Source of the DNA: CAYTGM01 sp964437365
GTDB lineage: Bacteria > Sumerlaeota > Sumerlaeia > SLMS01
Direction of reading: 5' to 3'
NCBI GenBank assembly: GCA_964437365.1
Contig: CAYTGM010000013.1
Location: forward strand, 1-64,000
Length of the DNA: 64,000 nucleotides
Positions within the stretch are counted from its first letter, which is position 1, and each line of letters opens with the position of its first letter. The notes under the pieces are model-generated. The model made no database searches, was not told the DNA's origin, and worked only from the letters and a program-made list of their open reading frames with translations. Position numbers and translations under genes: made by a program. Below, piece after piece: positions 17,480 through 26,857 of this stretch.

Positions 17480-18292
17480 ATGTCAGAGAGAGAGATTCGA
17501 CCCTGGGTACTGGCCGAGGAGAACTTCAAGAATATCAAAGAGCGTAAGTACGAAATAGCTGTTTTGCCGATCGGAGCGACAGAGCCTCACAACCTGCATC
17601 TCCCCTATGGCACCGATGTCTTCGAATCCACGATGATCGGTGAGCAATTGTGTGAGAAGGCCTGGAACCTGGGAGCGAAAGTAATCCTCCTCCCCACGAT
17701 ACCTTATGGTACGGAAACGAACCAGAAGAAGTGCTATTTATCAATGAACCTGAACCCCAGTACCCTTTACCAGGTCATTACAGATCTGATCGAATCATTG
17801 AGAGGGCATGGAATTAAGAAGGTTATGATTCTGAACAGTCACGGAGGGAATGAGATCAAGCCTCACCTTCGTGAACTCTATGGCAAGCTGGACTCGCATA
17901 TCTTTCTATGCGACTGGTTTAGAATGGTCAAGGATCGCTACCACGAAATCTTCGAGCATGCAGAAGATCATGCCGGCGAAATGGAGACTTCTTTCGCGCT
18001 CCGATACTTTCCCGAGTTTGTCAATAAATCACAAGATGGTAAGCTGGCCGCAGATTCTGGCAGTACAAACTCAACCCGCTTCGAGGCTGTTAATCAAGGA
18101 TGGGTTTCTATCACCCGCCCCTGGCATCTTTTGACAACCAATACTGGGTCCGGAAACCCTCATGAGGCTTCTGCGGAGAAAGGTGAAGCTTTAATGAACC
18201 TCATTGTAGAGCGTGTCGCCCCTTTCCTGAAAGAGCTTTCTGACTCCGAGCTCGACGAGTCTTTCCCGTTCCAGGGTGATTGCCAAAATTGA
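17480..18292 (+). CDS. Creatininase-family amidohydrolase
   Basis: A 270-residue protein from the ATG at 17480 (GAAAGG upstream); the frame is open to 17405 but the extra residues look non-homologous. Metal-binding motifs of the creatininase family are present: G-A-T-E-P-H-N-L-H-L-P-Y-G-T-D, N-S-H-G-G-N and D-H-A-G-E-M-E-T-S. These bind two metals and hydrolyse a cyclic or linear amide. Members act on creatinine, on riboflavin-pathway formamides or on mycofactocin precursors, so the substrate here is open. A second, divergent family member lies in the catabolic operon at 38790-39491. Confidence 0.9.
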   Translation: MSEREIRPWVLAEENFKNIKERKYEIAVLPIGATEPHNLHLPYGTDVFESTMIGEQLCEKAWNLGAKVILLPTIPYGTETNQKKCYLSMNLNPSTLYQVITDLIESLRGHGIKKVMILNSHGGNEIKPHLRELYGKLDSHIFLCDWFRMVKDRYHEIFEHAEDHAGEMETSFALRYFPEFVNKSQDGKLAADSGSTNSTRFEAVNQGWVSITRPWHLLTTNTGSGNPHEASAEKGEALMNLIVERVAPFLKELSDSELDESFPFQGDCQN

Positions 18293-18507
18293 TTTGCGAA
18301 TAAGCGGTGAGCGCGAGTGGATCTTTCAGTGATCTGTGAACATTGGAATAGTAGTGCTATTTCGAGGCTTTCGGGATGCTGAAGGGAGTGCTCGCAGCCA
18401 GCTTAAATCGGACAGGAAATCTGGCAGACACTCTAACTCTATCAGGATGAAATCTTTCCTCTTGAACCCAGAGCACTTAAAGCCTCTTTATCCCCGTCAA
18501 CATGACT

Positions 18508-18540
18508 ACGGAAAGGACAGTTCAACATTGTTCTGTCCGT
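18508..18540 (+). promoter_or_regulatory. Leader hairpin before aminotransferase
   Basis: ACGG and GGACAG (18508-18520) pair with CTGTCCGT (18533-18540), with a small internal bulge and a 12-base loop. It lies 33 bases before the start codon, in the mRNA leader. It has no T-run and may affect mRNA stability or translation. The rest of the 281-base gap shows nothing I can name. Confidence 0.35.
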
Positions 18541-18573
18541 AAACAGTCGAATCACCAAGGAAAAAACAGTCTT

Positions 18574-19764
18574 ATGTTTGAACAGTTTGAAATGGCACCG
18601 CCAGATCCTATTCTCGGTTTATCTGAAGCATTCAAGAATGACTCAAACCCAAAGAAAATCAATCTCGGTGTTGGGGTCTATAAAGACACGAACGGTGTAA
18701 CTCCTGTTCTCAGTTCAGTGAAAAAAGCTGAACAGAAGATTCTCGCTGATGAGTCTACGAAAGCGTATATGCCTATTCCGGGCGATCCCGTTTACGGAAA
18801 ACTGGTTCAGGAGATGCTCTTCGGTTCGGACAGCCATATTATTTCTGACGCACGCGCCCATACTGCACACACTCCGGGTGGTACCGGGGCGCTTCGAGTT
18901 GCCGGCGACTTTCTAAGCAAAATGATCACAGGAACAACCCTCTGGCACAGTGATCCCACATGGGCAAACCATCAGGGCGTCTTCACTGCGGCAGGATTGA
19001 AACTCGACAAATACCCTTATTACGATGCAGAGTCCAAATCCATTGCCTTTGATGGCATGCTTTCAACCATCAAGTCAGTAAGCAAAGGCGATGTTATTCT
19101 ACTTCACGGGTGCTGCCACAACCCATCAGGAAAGGATTTAAATCTGGACCAGTGGAAGCAGGTCGCCGAAGCGATCAAAGAGGCAGGAGCTATCCCGCTT
19201 GTTGATTTTGCCTACCAGGGATTTGGGACCGGCCTCGAGGAAGATGCGGCAGGGCTTCGTGTGCTTGTAGATGTTCTTCCAGAGATTATTATTTGCAGCT
19301 CATTCTCAAAAAACTTTGGTCTATACCGTGACCGAGTTGGTGCTGTTACTTTTGTGGCAGGCAATGCAGATGCTGCAGCTAAGACTTTTAGTCATGTAAA
19401 GAAAACGATACGCACGAATTATTCTAACCCTCCAGCTCATGGTGCTTCCATTGTGAAGGAGATTCTTTCTGATACGAGCCTGACAAAAGAGTGGAAGGAA
19501 GAGCTTAAAGTGATGCGGGAACGAATTAATGGTATGCGCTCACTCTTTGTAGAAACACTCAAGGGCAAAGGCGTCAGCCAGGATTTCAGCTTCATTAATG
19601 ATCAGAACGGAATGTTTTCCTTCTCTGGACTAAATAAAGACCAGGTCGAGAAGCTGAAGAATGACTTCTCCATCTATATCGTCGGATCAGGCCGCATTAA
19701 TGTAGCCGGCATGACAGAAGGAAATATGGATTACCTGTGCGAAGGTATTTCTAAAGTACTTTAA
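18574..19764 (+). CDS. Aspartate/aromatic aminotransferase
   Basis: A 396-residue class I aminotransferase from the ATG at 18574 (AAGGA upstream). The start M-F-E-Q-F-E-M-A-P-P-D-P-I-L-G-L is characteristic of the AspC/TyrB group. Other family marks are L-G-V-G-V-Y-K-D, H-N-P-S-G, V-D-F-A-Y-Q-G-F-G, and C-S-S-F-S-K-N-F-G-L-Y-R-x-R with the pyridoxal-phosphate lysine. It would exchange the amino group between aspartate or an aromatic amino acid and 2-oxoglutarate in the cytoplasm. Length is normal. The gene ends at a strong shared terminator. Confidence 0.93.
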   Translation: MFEQFEMAPPDPILGLSEAFKNDSNPKKINLGVGVYKDTNGVTPVLSSVKKAEQKILADESTKAYMPIPGDPVYGKLVQEMLFGSDSHIISDARAHTAHTPGGTGALRVAGDFLSKMITGTTLWHSDPTWANHQGVFTAAGLKLDKYPYYDAESKSIAFDGMLSTIKSVSKGDVILLHGCCHNPSGKDLNLDQWKQVAEAIKEAGAIPLVDFAYQGFGTGLEEDAAGLRVLVDVLPEIIICSSFSKNFGLYRDRVGAVTFVAGNADAAAKTFSHVKKTIRTNYSNPPAHGASIVKEILSDTSLTKEWKEELKVMRERINGMRSLFVETLKGKGVSQDFSFINDQNGMFSFSGLNKDQVEKLKNDFSIYIVGSGRINVAGMTEGNMDYLCEGISKVL

Positions 19765-19791
19765 TCACGAAAGTTCTGCTAAAATAGAAAA

Positions 19792-19831
19792 GTGGGTTCT
19801 GAAGAAAACTCAGAACCCACCTTCTTTTTTT
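19792..19831 (+). terminator. Bidirectional Rho-independent terminator
   Basis: An 11-bp perfect stem (19792-19802 with 19810-19820), seven-base loop, then CTTC and seven T on the plus strand. The minus strand also has a T-rich run after the stem, so it can serve the convergent gene ending at 19846. Confidence 0.93.
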
Positions 19832-19845
19832 ACACCTGAGATTGA

Positions 19846-22800
19846 TCAGGATTGGTCGGTTGACTTTATCTCTTTAATCCAGATATTTCTGAATTGAACC
19901 TGGTTGTGGTGGTCCTGTATATAAAGAGGAGCAGCCTCAGATGGCGGTGCTTTGTCTGGGATAGAGGTTTTAGGAAGTTCTCTGTTATCCTGTACTGTAA
20001 CTCCATTGTGAACCACAGTAATTCTTGCAGGCTTCGTCATGTTGCCAGAGTCATCGAACCTCGCTGCATAGAACTCGATATCATAGGTCTGCCATTCGAG
20101 TGGTGGCGCGCAGGCGTTAACAAGGGGTGGAAATTGATCATAGATGGCACCACATTCATTGTTCAAGCCTTCCAGGCCAAAACTTTGAAGCACCTGGACT
20201 TCATAAGCAATCTGAAGAAAAATCCCACTATTTCCGTAAAACTGATGCTCATTGCCTGGAGAATATGGCGATCTAAACTCCAGGTGCAGTTGAACATCTT
20301 TGAATGGCTGCTTCGTTATGATTCCACCGGTCTTTGGCTTAACCTGTGCCACTCCGTTCGGAAGAAGGTCCCAGGTAACTGTTCCGTCCGCAGCACCCAC
20401 CCACTGGTTAAAATCAGATCCATCGAAAAGAACAAGAGCATCTTCTGGAGGTTCTAAACCGAGGGTTGGAGATTGGCGATCTACCCTGTCGAGGACAACC
20501 TTTTCGTCCGTTTCCTCATTCTTGATATACAGATGATCCGGGGTAACTTGCCCCTTCCACCCTTCACCTTCGACATGCACCACGTCTTCTTCTTTCTTGC
20601 CTGTAAGTGTAATCAGGGGATTATAAGGAGCATTGAATTCATTCTGGACAGTAACTTTAAACTCATCGGTCTTTGTGGCCCAGACTTGAGCAACTCTTGC
20701 TTCTTTTGAATCGTCAGTCTTGATATACTCGCCAGCATATTCGCCGGTAAAGAGGTCACCGGTCCATCGCTCAGTGCTCCACACAGGTATTTCCTCTTCC
20801 ATTGCAACCGCTTCTTGCCCAAGAATTTCCATGGGAACCATGTACATCCCCTGACCTTTCACAAGCAGGTCTTTCATGACTTCGCCATCTGCAGGAGCGA
20901 GCGCTGCGCAAAATCCCCATCCATGTTTCACCTGAACGACTTTAATCGTGAGCTCGTTGGTACCTCGCTGAATCTTAACAGGGACTTTGTCATCTCCAGG
21001 TATTGGTGCACGATTGATATTATTCTCATGAACGACTTCGCCGTTCAGCCAGACTTTAACGCCATCATCACTCCCAATGTGAAGGACTGCATCGTGAGGG
21101 TTAGGTGAACGAATCCAAGTTCTTGCATACATCACCGCGTAGTCCTGCTGACCTCCGATCAAATGAAGAAAATCGATCACCTCTGGTGCGTTTGGGTTTG
21201 AACCACCACGAATAGTTCGCCAGTCTCCACCTTCCTTTTCTTCCGCTGGAAACTTATTATCCAAGAGAAACTGTTGATCAAAGACACCTTCAAGAGTGTA
21301 GGGTCCTGATATATCCCATACGAGAAGATGCTGTGATTCTGTAAATACAGAGACATATTTACCGAGACGTTCTTTTAATTCTGTGGTCGATGCACTATCG
21401 ATTGCTTTCATGAGTATGGGTTTCAGGTCTTCGTCACCGGCAAGGTCTTTTGAGTTTTCAAAAGATTGTGCAATCGCGAGAGCAGCTTCCTCTTTGATCG
21501 ATTCGCTATCCAGGTAGGTTGCAATTTCAACGACAGCTTCTTTCCCTCCGGTTTTACCAAGTCCTGATATAAGCAGTCTGGATTCTGCATCATTGGCAAT
21601 CATGGGAGCTGCTTTCTTATACATGGAAAGCTTTTCTGAAGTCTCTTCAAAATAATCAACAGATGTTATATAACCCCGTAAGGCCAATGAGCGATTAGCA
21701 CCTGATGATTCTTCGGCGATCTCAAAGAGTAAGCTGGAAGCATCTTGTCCTGGCCAGAGACTTAATGCGCGTATAGCTGCTTTCTTCTCTTCAGAGTCAG
21801 ATCCCGAAAGAGCTGTCTCTTTAAGCAACGGAAAGGATTCTTTAACGCCAAGGGAACCAAGAATCTGGAGCAGGCTCTGTCGGAATTCACTATCATTGGA
21901 ATTGCTATACATGCCGATAGCTAAAGTGTTGGCCGTAGCTTCATCCGTTCTTCTCGCAATCTGAAGAAACGTATCCTCCAACGAACGACGAACCGACGTT
22001 GCCGAAGCTTTTTCAAGAAGTTCGAGAACCGGAGAGAGAGAACTCTCTGTGCCGAGTGAAGACAATGCTGAGATAGCATCTCTACTGATACCGCGATCAT
22101 CAGAAGCAGCGAGGGCCAAAAGAGAAGGCTCTGCAGAATTCAAATTTCGCTTACTTGCTATATCAATGAAGAGAGAGGTGACCTGATCATCGATTTCAAT
22201 TCCAGGGAGGGCTGGAGAAGTTACTTTTCCTGCGGCGATATCAGAAAGAACACGCTCTACAGCTGAATTGACATCCTGCCCCCTCAAGCTGGAAGCAGAC
22301 TCCAAAACATCCTTGCTCGCACTTCGGCCATTCTTCTTCAGATAGGCCATGAGTGGGTTGAGGCTTGAAAGTCCTCCGACATCTGCCAGTCCGGTGACCG
22401 CCTTCGATGAAACAGCCTCTCTTTCATCGTTTAACGCGTCGATAAAAGCAGGTTCGACAGACTGACTGCGTGTCACTTGCAGGGCTTCCATAAGCTTCAG
22501 CGTGGAGGATTCTGGAAGCTGAGGGAAAAAGCCTGAAGCGGCTTTAAGCACGCCCGGACTATCAATTTCAGAAATGACTGTTATGGCTGTATCATGAAAC
22601 TCGGCCTCGGGATCACCAAGGTTGGCAAGAAGCAGTTGTTCACTACGCTCTCCGGGAATAACAGTAAGCTTGCGGAAGGCGCTTGATCGTAGGAATGGTC
22701 TGTCTGAGCTGCTAATCAGGAAGTTCAGAGTCTTAGTTCTCGCCTGTGGTGGATCCTTATCGACACTATTTAACAGAGCGATTTCAATCTCCGTGCGTAG

Positions 22801-23478
22801 TTGTTCAGATAATTCCTGTGCATAGCTTTCGTAGAGTGCAGCAACAGCCGTATTACCACCAAGTTCTCCCAGAGCTTTGATCGCCTCTCTTTTAACATCC
22901 GAATTAGATACGAGCAGGAGCTTGTCTATATAATATGCGGCAACCTGGTCTCCGCGTTCTGCCAGAGAATCAATACAACCAGCGACAATTCTTGGATCGC
23001 TTGCAGTCAGTCCCTGGATCAGAGCCTCTGTTGCAGAATTGCCATCTATTGCAGTCAAGGCACGGCGCGCCGCTTCCGAAGTCTGTGGAACGAAAAGTGC
23101 ATTTTGCAGTAGCGGAACTTCGTTCTCGCTCGCGAGTCTCTCCAGAATTTCGCCTGCAAAACCAATTGCTTCAAGGTTGTTTGAGTTCTGGAGATAATCC
23201 ATCGATTCCTGGATCATTTGTGTTTTCAGTTCTTCAGTAACTGGCGCCTCGCGCAGTTGAGTTTTGTAAACCTTAAGCTTTTCCAGTATAGTGATTTCTT
23301 CTGGATTTGTTGATTCCAGGCTTGCAAGCGGGGTTTCGACACTCGTCTCTTCGTAGGCAATCTGAGCATAGTCAGGTATAGACGTCGGTTTGCTGACTTT
23401 TGATCCTTCGTTTACAGTTGAGCAGGAAGAAAGGCCAGCGATAGCCCCAGCCAGAATGATTGTACTAAACTTATTCAT
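19846..23478 (-). CDS. HEAT-repeat lipoprotein with DUF1080 domain
   Basis: About 1210 residues from the ATG at 23478, with GAGGA upstream. The start is a lipoprotein signal ending in L-S-S-C. Residues from about 80 to 700 are HEAT-like helical repeats. A beta-sandwich follows (S-D-D-G-V-K-V-W-L-N-G-E near 825, a PA14-like or sugar-binding fold). The last 200 residues are DUF1080, with L-F-D-G-S-D-F-N-Q-W and G-N-S-G-I-F. DUF1080 proteins include 3-keto-disaccharide hydrolases, which cleave glycosides after oxidation at C3. The gene lies 15 bases after an exported Gfo/Idh/MocA oxidoreductase, which fits the oxidise-then-eliminate chemistry. The protein should sit in the periplasm or on a membrane face. 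Confidence 0.88.
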   Translation of the reverse strand: MNKFSTIILAGAIAGLSSCSTVNEGSKVSKPTSIPDYAQIAYEETSVETPLASLESTNPEEITILEKLKVYKTQLREAPVTEELKTQMIQESMDYLQNSNNLEAIGFAGEILERLASENEVPLLQNALFVPQTSEAARRALTAIDGNSATEALIQGLTASDPRIVAGCIDSLAERGDQVAAYYIDKLLLVSNSDVKREAIKALGELGGNTAVAALYESYAQELSEQLRTEIEIALLNSVDKDPPQARTKTLNFLISSSDRPFLRSSAFRKLTVIPGERSEQLLLANLGDPEAEFHDTAITVISEIDSPGVLKAASGFFPQLPESSTLKLMEALQVTRSQSVEPAFIDALNDEREAVSSKAVTGLADVGGLSSLNPLMAYLKKNGRSASKDVLESASSLRGQDVNSAVERVLSDIAAGKVTSPALPGIEIDDQVTSLFIDIASKRNLNSAEPSLLALAASDDRGISRDAISALSSLGTESSLSPVLELLEKASATSVRRSLEDTFLQIARRTDEATANTLAIGMYSNSNDSEFRQSLLQILGSLGVKESFPLLKETALSGSDSEEKKAAIRALSLWPGQDASSLLFEIAEESSGANRSLALRGYITSVDYFEETSEKLSMYKKAAPMIANDAESRLLISGLGKTGGKEAVVEIATYLDSESIKEEAALAIAQSFENSKDLAGDEDLKPILMKAIDSASTTELKERLGKYVSVFTESQHLLVWDISGPYTLEGVFDQQFLLDNKFPAEEKEGGDWRTIRGGSNPNAPEVIDFLHLIGGQQDYAVMYARTWIRSPNPHDAVLHIGSDDGVKVWLNGEVVHENNINRAPIPGDDKVPVKIQRGTNELTIKVVQVKHGWGFCAALAPADGEVMKDLLVKGQGMYMVPMEILGQEAVAMEEEIPVWSTERWTGDLFTGEYAGEYIKTDDSKEARVAQVWATKTDEFKVTVQNEFNAPYNPLITLTGKKEEDVVHVEGEGWKGQVTPDHLYIKNEETDEKVVLDRVDRQSPTLGLEPPEDALVLFDGSDFNQWVGAADGTVTWDLLPNGVAQVKPKTGGIITKQPFKDVQLHLEFRSPYSPGNEHQFYGNSGIFLQIAYEVQVLQSFGLEGLNNECGAIYDQFPPLVNACAPPLEWQTYDIEFYAARFDDSGNMTKPARITVVHNGVTVQDNRELPKTSIPDKAPPSEAAPLYIQDHHNQVQFRNIWIKEIKSTDQS

Positions 23479-23493
23479 TGATATATTCCTCAT

Positions 23494-24759
23494 TTAAAGA
23501 AGGTTCCATGGTGCGCGCTGAGTGGTTGATAACATTCGGTTAGCTTCAGGGTCATTGATGAACTCCTCTTTCGCAGGATCCCACTGCAGAGGACGCCCAA
23601 GGCGCATTGATATATTACCAATGTGACAAACGGTAGCAGAGCGATGTCCCTTTTCTGCTGTCACGATAGGCTGCTGACCGCTACGCATACACGCAAAAAA
23701 GTTTTCAAGATGCCCCGGGCTTTCTTCCAGATGGATCTCGTTTGGTCCAATACGCGTGTTAATGAGGTTTCCAGGAAAACTTTCGAACCTCTCACGGCTG
23801 ACAAAAATCCAGCCATCGGTGCCCTCAAACCTGATACCATTCTCAATACTTTCCGTTGCGACCATTTCTATTCCATTATCGTACTTGAATGAGACGTTGA
23901 AGGACATTGGTACATCGAATATACCCGTTTTGTGAAAAACACCTTTTCCATCAACATACACAGGCCCGGAATCATCTTTATCCAGTGCCCATTGAACAAT
24001 ATCAAAGTGATGAGCACCCCAGTCAGAAAAGTAGCCCCCTGAGTAGTCGAAAATCCCTCGAAAATGAACAACACGCTCCCATGAATAGACCTTCTGAGGT
24101 GCAGGTCCTAACCAGCGATTGTAATCCAGATAGTCTGGAATGGGCTGAGGACTCTCAATAGCAGGCTGGTCATTATATGGCTTCTCAAGTCCGACTTCTA
24201 TTCTTTTGACTTCACCGATATATCCGTTACGAACAAGTTCAGCTGCCAGTCTGAAGTTTCTACTCGACCGCTGCTGAGAACCAACTTGAAGCACATTACC
24301 CAACATCTTCTGAACATTGCTCAAGGCTCGACCTTCTCCGACGGTCACAGATACCGGCTTTTGAAGATAGACAGCCTTCCCTGCTTTCATCGCTGCAATG
24401 GCCAATGGTGTGTGCCAGTGATCGGGAGTGGCGATATAGATGGCATCAATGTCTTTTCTGGGAAGCAGCTCAAGGAAGTCTCGTGTAGTTGATTCCCATG
24501 GAAGGTTGAGAATCTCACAGGCCTCTTGCCGCCTTTGATCATTTACATCACAAACAGAAACAACTTCACATTCTGAACTCAGAGCTTTGAGAGCTCCAAG
24601 GTGATACTTTCCCATGTTTCCCGCACCAACCATGGCGATGGTGATCTTGTTCGATGGAGCATCCTTACCCAGAAGGCGCGAAGGAATAATCATAGGAGCT
24701 GCAACAAGAGCAGAGGCTCCTTTCAGGAAACTTCGTCTGTTAATACTTTTCTTATTCAT
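23494..24759 (-). CDS. Tat-exported Gfo/Idh/MocA oxidoreductase
   Basis: A 421-residue NAD(P)-dependent oxidoreductase with a twin-arginine signal (R-R-S-F-L-K-G near residues 8-14). The Rossmann motif is V-G-A-G-N-M-G near residue 43, and the family E-K-P region appears as Q-K-P-V-S-V-T. The C-terminal domain has F-S-D-W-G-A-H-H-F-D, the usual catalytic His environment. Members of this exported branch oxidise sugars or sugar acids, probably with a tightly held cofactor. It is co-transcribed with the DUF1080 lipoprotein; GGAAG precedes the ATG. A role forming a 3-keto intermediate is inference from this pairing. Confidence 0.93.
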   Translation of the reverse strand: MNKKSINRRSFLKGASALVAAPMIIPSRLLGKDAPSNKITIAMVGAGNMGKYHLGALKALSSECEVVSVCDVNDQRRQEACEILNLPWESTTRDFLELLPRKDIDAIYIATPDHWHTPLAIAAMKAGKAVYLQKPVSVTVGEGRALSNVQKMLGNVLQVGSQQRSSRNFRLAAELVRNGYIGEVKRIEVGLEKPYNDQPAIESPQPIPDYLDYNRWLGPAPQKVYSWERVVHFRGIFDYSGGYFSDWGAHHFDIVQWALDKDDSGPVYVDGKGVFHKTGIFDVPMSFNVSFKYDNGIEMVATESIENGIRFEGTDGWIFVSRERFESFPGNLINTRIGPNEIHLEESPGHLENFFACMRSGQQPIVTAEKGHRSATVCHIGNISMRLGRPLQWDPAKEEFINDPEANRMLSTTQRAPWNLL

Positions 24760-24789
24760 GATTCATAGACTTCCTATCTGAATTTTGAT

Positions 24790-26823
24790 TTAAGGTTTTC
24801 TGAAGGCTATTGTTGAAAGTCGTTCATTGTATTCAGGGTCAACAAACCGCATCCAGGCCGCGGAGTTTCTTTCAAGACCCTGCCCGACATACTCATGGTG
24901 ATATACAATTGTCAATGTGCTTTCACCTGAAGGAAATTCCCCATTGAATCCTTCTACTTTTTCTCCATTGATGAAGATCCCTCTAATATCATCCTCAAAG
25001 CAAAGTAGTTTAAATGGAGTCTTTTCATGCGCTGTCACGATTGACTGGAGGACAAAGACGTTCGTGAAAATATCATACCAGTTGCAGTTCGTAAAAACAA
25101 TTTCTGGATCAAGAAAGACAGGATCGAATTTACAGTCACTTTCCGGATCTCTTGGCTGTACGGTCGCATCCCCAGTAGGAATTCCTCCATCGAAAGGGCC
25201 AATAGATCCACTCATCCATCCTGCGAAAGCCTCATGGTTAAAACTTGGTCCATCCATAGGTCCATAGACCTCAAACTTTCCTCCAGGCAATGAATCGTCA
25301 CTTTGCATCCCTCTATAGACCGTTGAATAGATCCGCCCTCCTGTATCAGCATGTTGAAAATCAAGCTGAGCTACCGCATAACCCATTCCGTACTGATACT
25401 TTGGGTCTGCTGTAGTGATCGAAGGAACAAACTTTACAGTCTGTACATCTCCTGGACCTATATCAGGAATATCATATACCTTCACACCTTCTGTCCATGG
25501 AATAGGGAGTCTGAAAGTTAACGTCACATTGGTTAGAGTGTTGTCAGAGGTGTTCTCCAGTGTATAGTTTAAAGTATTACTATCCCAGTATACGAGCCCT
25601 TTGACACCCGGGAAATCAGTTGAATCAGAGACATCGTTTAAATCGTCAGAGTTATCTGGGTTATGAGAAGAGTCGATCAGATCTGGAAGAAATTGTTCTT
25701 TATTGTGTGGAAGGTTATAGACAAGAATATTATCCAGCGAACGATCGCTTTTAGGGACCGCAGAATCTTGTACCTGAACCTGTGCATTTTCTGGTATTGC
25801 TCCCAATCCTTCACCTTCTATTAGCAAAGTGAGAGGGGTTGGATCATTTAGCCAGGTCAAAGCAGGTCTTTCCAGAAGAAGAGAAACTGTATCACCAGCG
25901 ACCGTCTGGTCGAGAACTCTGCTGTGTTCATACTGATAACGATAGGCAGCATACTGGTTCTGATTGCATTGCCAGAAATTCCCAAACTGGTTAAGATAAT
26001 CTAACCTCTTCACTAGCTCATCGAAACCGAATTCCAAAGCTGGAGTTCCATACCATGCGTGCATAGAATGCGAAATAAGTGGTCGTTCTTCTCTTAAAAC
26101 TTCTGAGCTAACCGCCCAATCAACAGCCTTTTTGAATTCTTCAAATGATTGATTCTCGGGGGGCATAATCACCGATTCAATGAAATCGGAAGGCAACTCT
26201 TCCTCAAAGTTGTTAAATACCGGCGCATGATAGAGTCCTGCCCTCTCCAGTGAACGAAGAATATCCCGGTGAATAACATCCCCCTCGACCTGATTGCGGT
26301 AGTTGATAAACGAGAAGGCGTGAGAATTTATGAGAGAATCGGTTGCAGACTCCCATTCGACTCTTCCGCCAACAAGCTCTTCCAGCATTCGATCACGGCT
26401 TATATACGTAAGATACGGATGGGTCAGTCCATGACTGCCAATTGAGTGCCCGCCCTCAAGTAGAGTCATTGCTGTTTCAGTGTAATCGTAATTCTCATCT
26501 GTTAGATAGAAGATATCATTGGAGTTGAGATAAAAGGTTGCCTTGATACCCCTTTCATCCAATCGTTGCTTAGCTTCAAGGTTCTGAGCGATATTGTCAT
26601 CCCAACGACAAGAGACAGCTCTCTCATAATTATCAAACAAAGGAGCCAGCTTGATTGTCGCCAATGACGCAGTATCTTCATCCGGAAACTGAATAACAAT
26701 TTCCTGTAAATAGGTTGGATGGGGGAAGTCGAACGAAACGTATTCAACTTCATCAGAGATCATCCCATGAAGACTTCCATGCGAAAGGAGAAAGGCTCCT
26801 AACAGGTAGTATGCTTTTTTCAT
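24790..26823 (-). CDS. Secreted polysaccharide-deacetylase-like protein
   Basis: A 677-residue exported protein with a signal peptide. The N-terminal 300 residues show the NodB deacetylase pattern: S-C-R-W-D-D-N near residue 75 in place of the usual T-F-D-D-G, and S-I-G-S-H-G-L-T-H-P near 130, which supplies the H-x-x-x-H metal site. A clear third motif was not found. The C-terminal part (about 310-677) is beta-rich, with a V-T-L-T-F-R-L-P-I-P-W segment and a G-x-F-I-N-G-E-K motif. It may remove N- or O-acetyl groups from a glycan. The gene sits in the middle of the leftward operon, 30 bases from its neighbour. Confidence 0.8.
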   Translation of the reverse strand: MKKAYYLLGAFLLSHGSLHGMISDEVEYVSFDFPHPTYLQEIVIQFPDEDTASLATIKLAPLFDNYERAVSCRWDDNIAQNLEAKQRLDERGIKATFYLNSNDIFYLTDENYDYTETAMTLLEGGHSIGSHGLTHPYLTYISRDRMLEELVGGRVEWESATDSLINSHAFSFINYRNQVEGDVIHRDILRSLERAGLYHAPVFNNFEEELPSDFIESVIMPPENQSFEEFKKAVDWAVSSEVLREERPLISHSMHAWYGTPALEFGFDELVKRLDYLNQFGNFWQCNQNQYAAYRYQYEHSRVLDQTVAGDTVSLLLERPALTWLNDPTPLTLLIEGEGLGAIPENAQVQVQDSAVPKSDRSLDNILVYNLPHNKEQFLPDLIDSSHNPDNSDDLNDVSDSTDFPGVKGLVYWDSNTLNYTLENTSDNTLTNVTLTFRLPIPWTEGVKVYDIPDIGPGDVQTVKFVPSITTADPKYQYGMGYAVAQLDFQHADTGGRIYSTVYRGMQSDDSLPGGKFEVYGPMDGPSFNHEAFAGWMSGSIGPFDGGIPTGDATVQPRDPESDCKFDPVFLDPEIVFTNCNWYDIFTNVFVLQSIVTAHEKTPFKLLCFEDDIRGIFINGEKVEGFNGEFPSGESTLTIVYHHEYVGQGLERNSAAWMRFVDPEYNERLSTIAFRKP

Positions 26824-26857
26824 TTCTATCTACTTCTTTCTATTAACATATTATATA

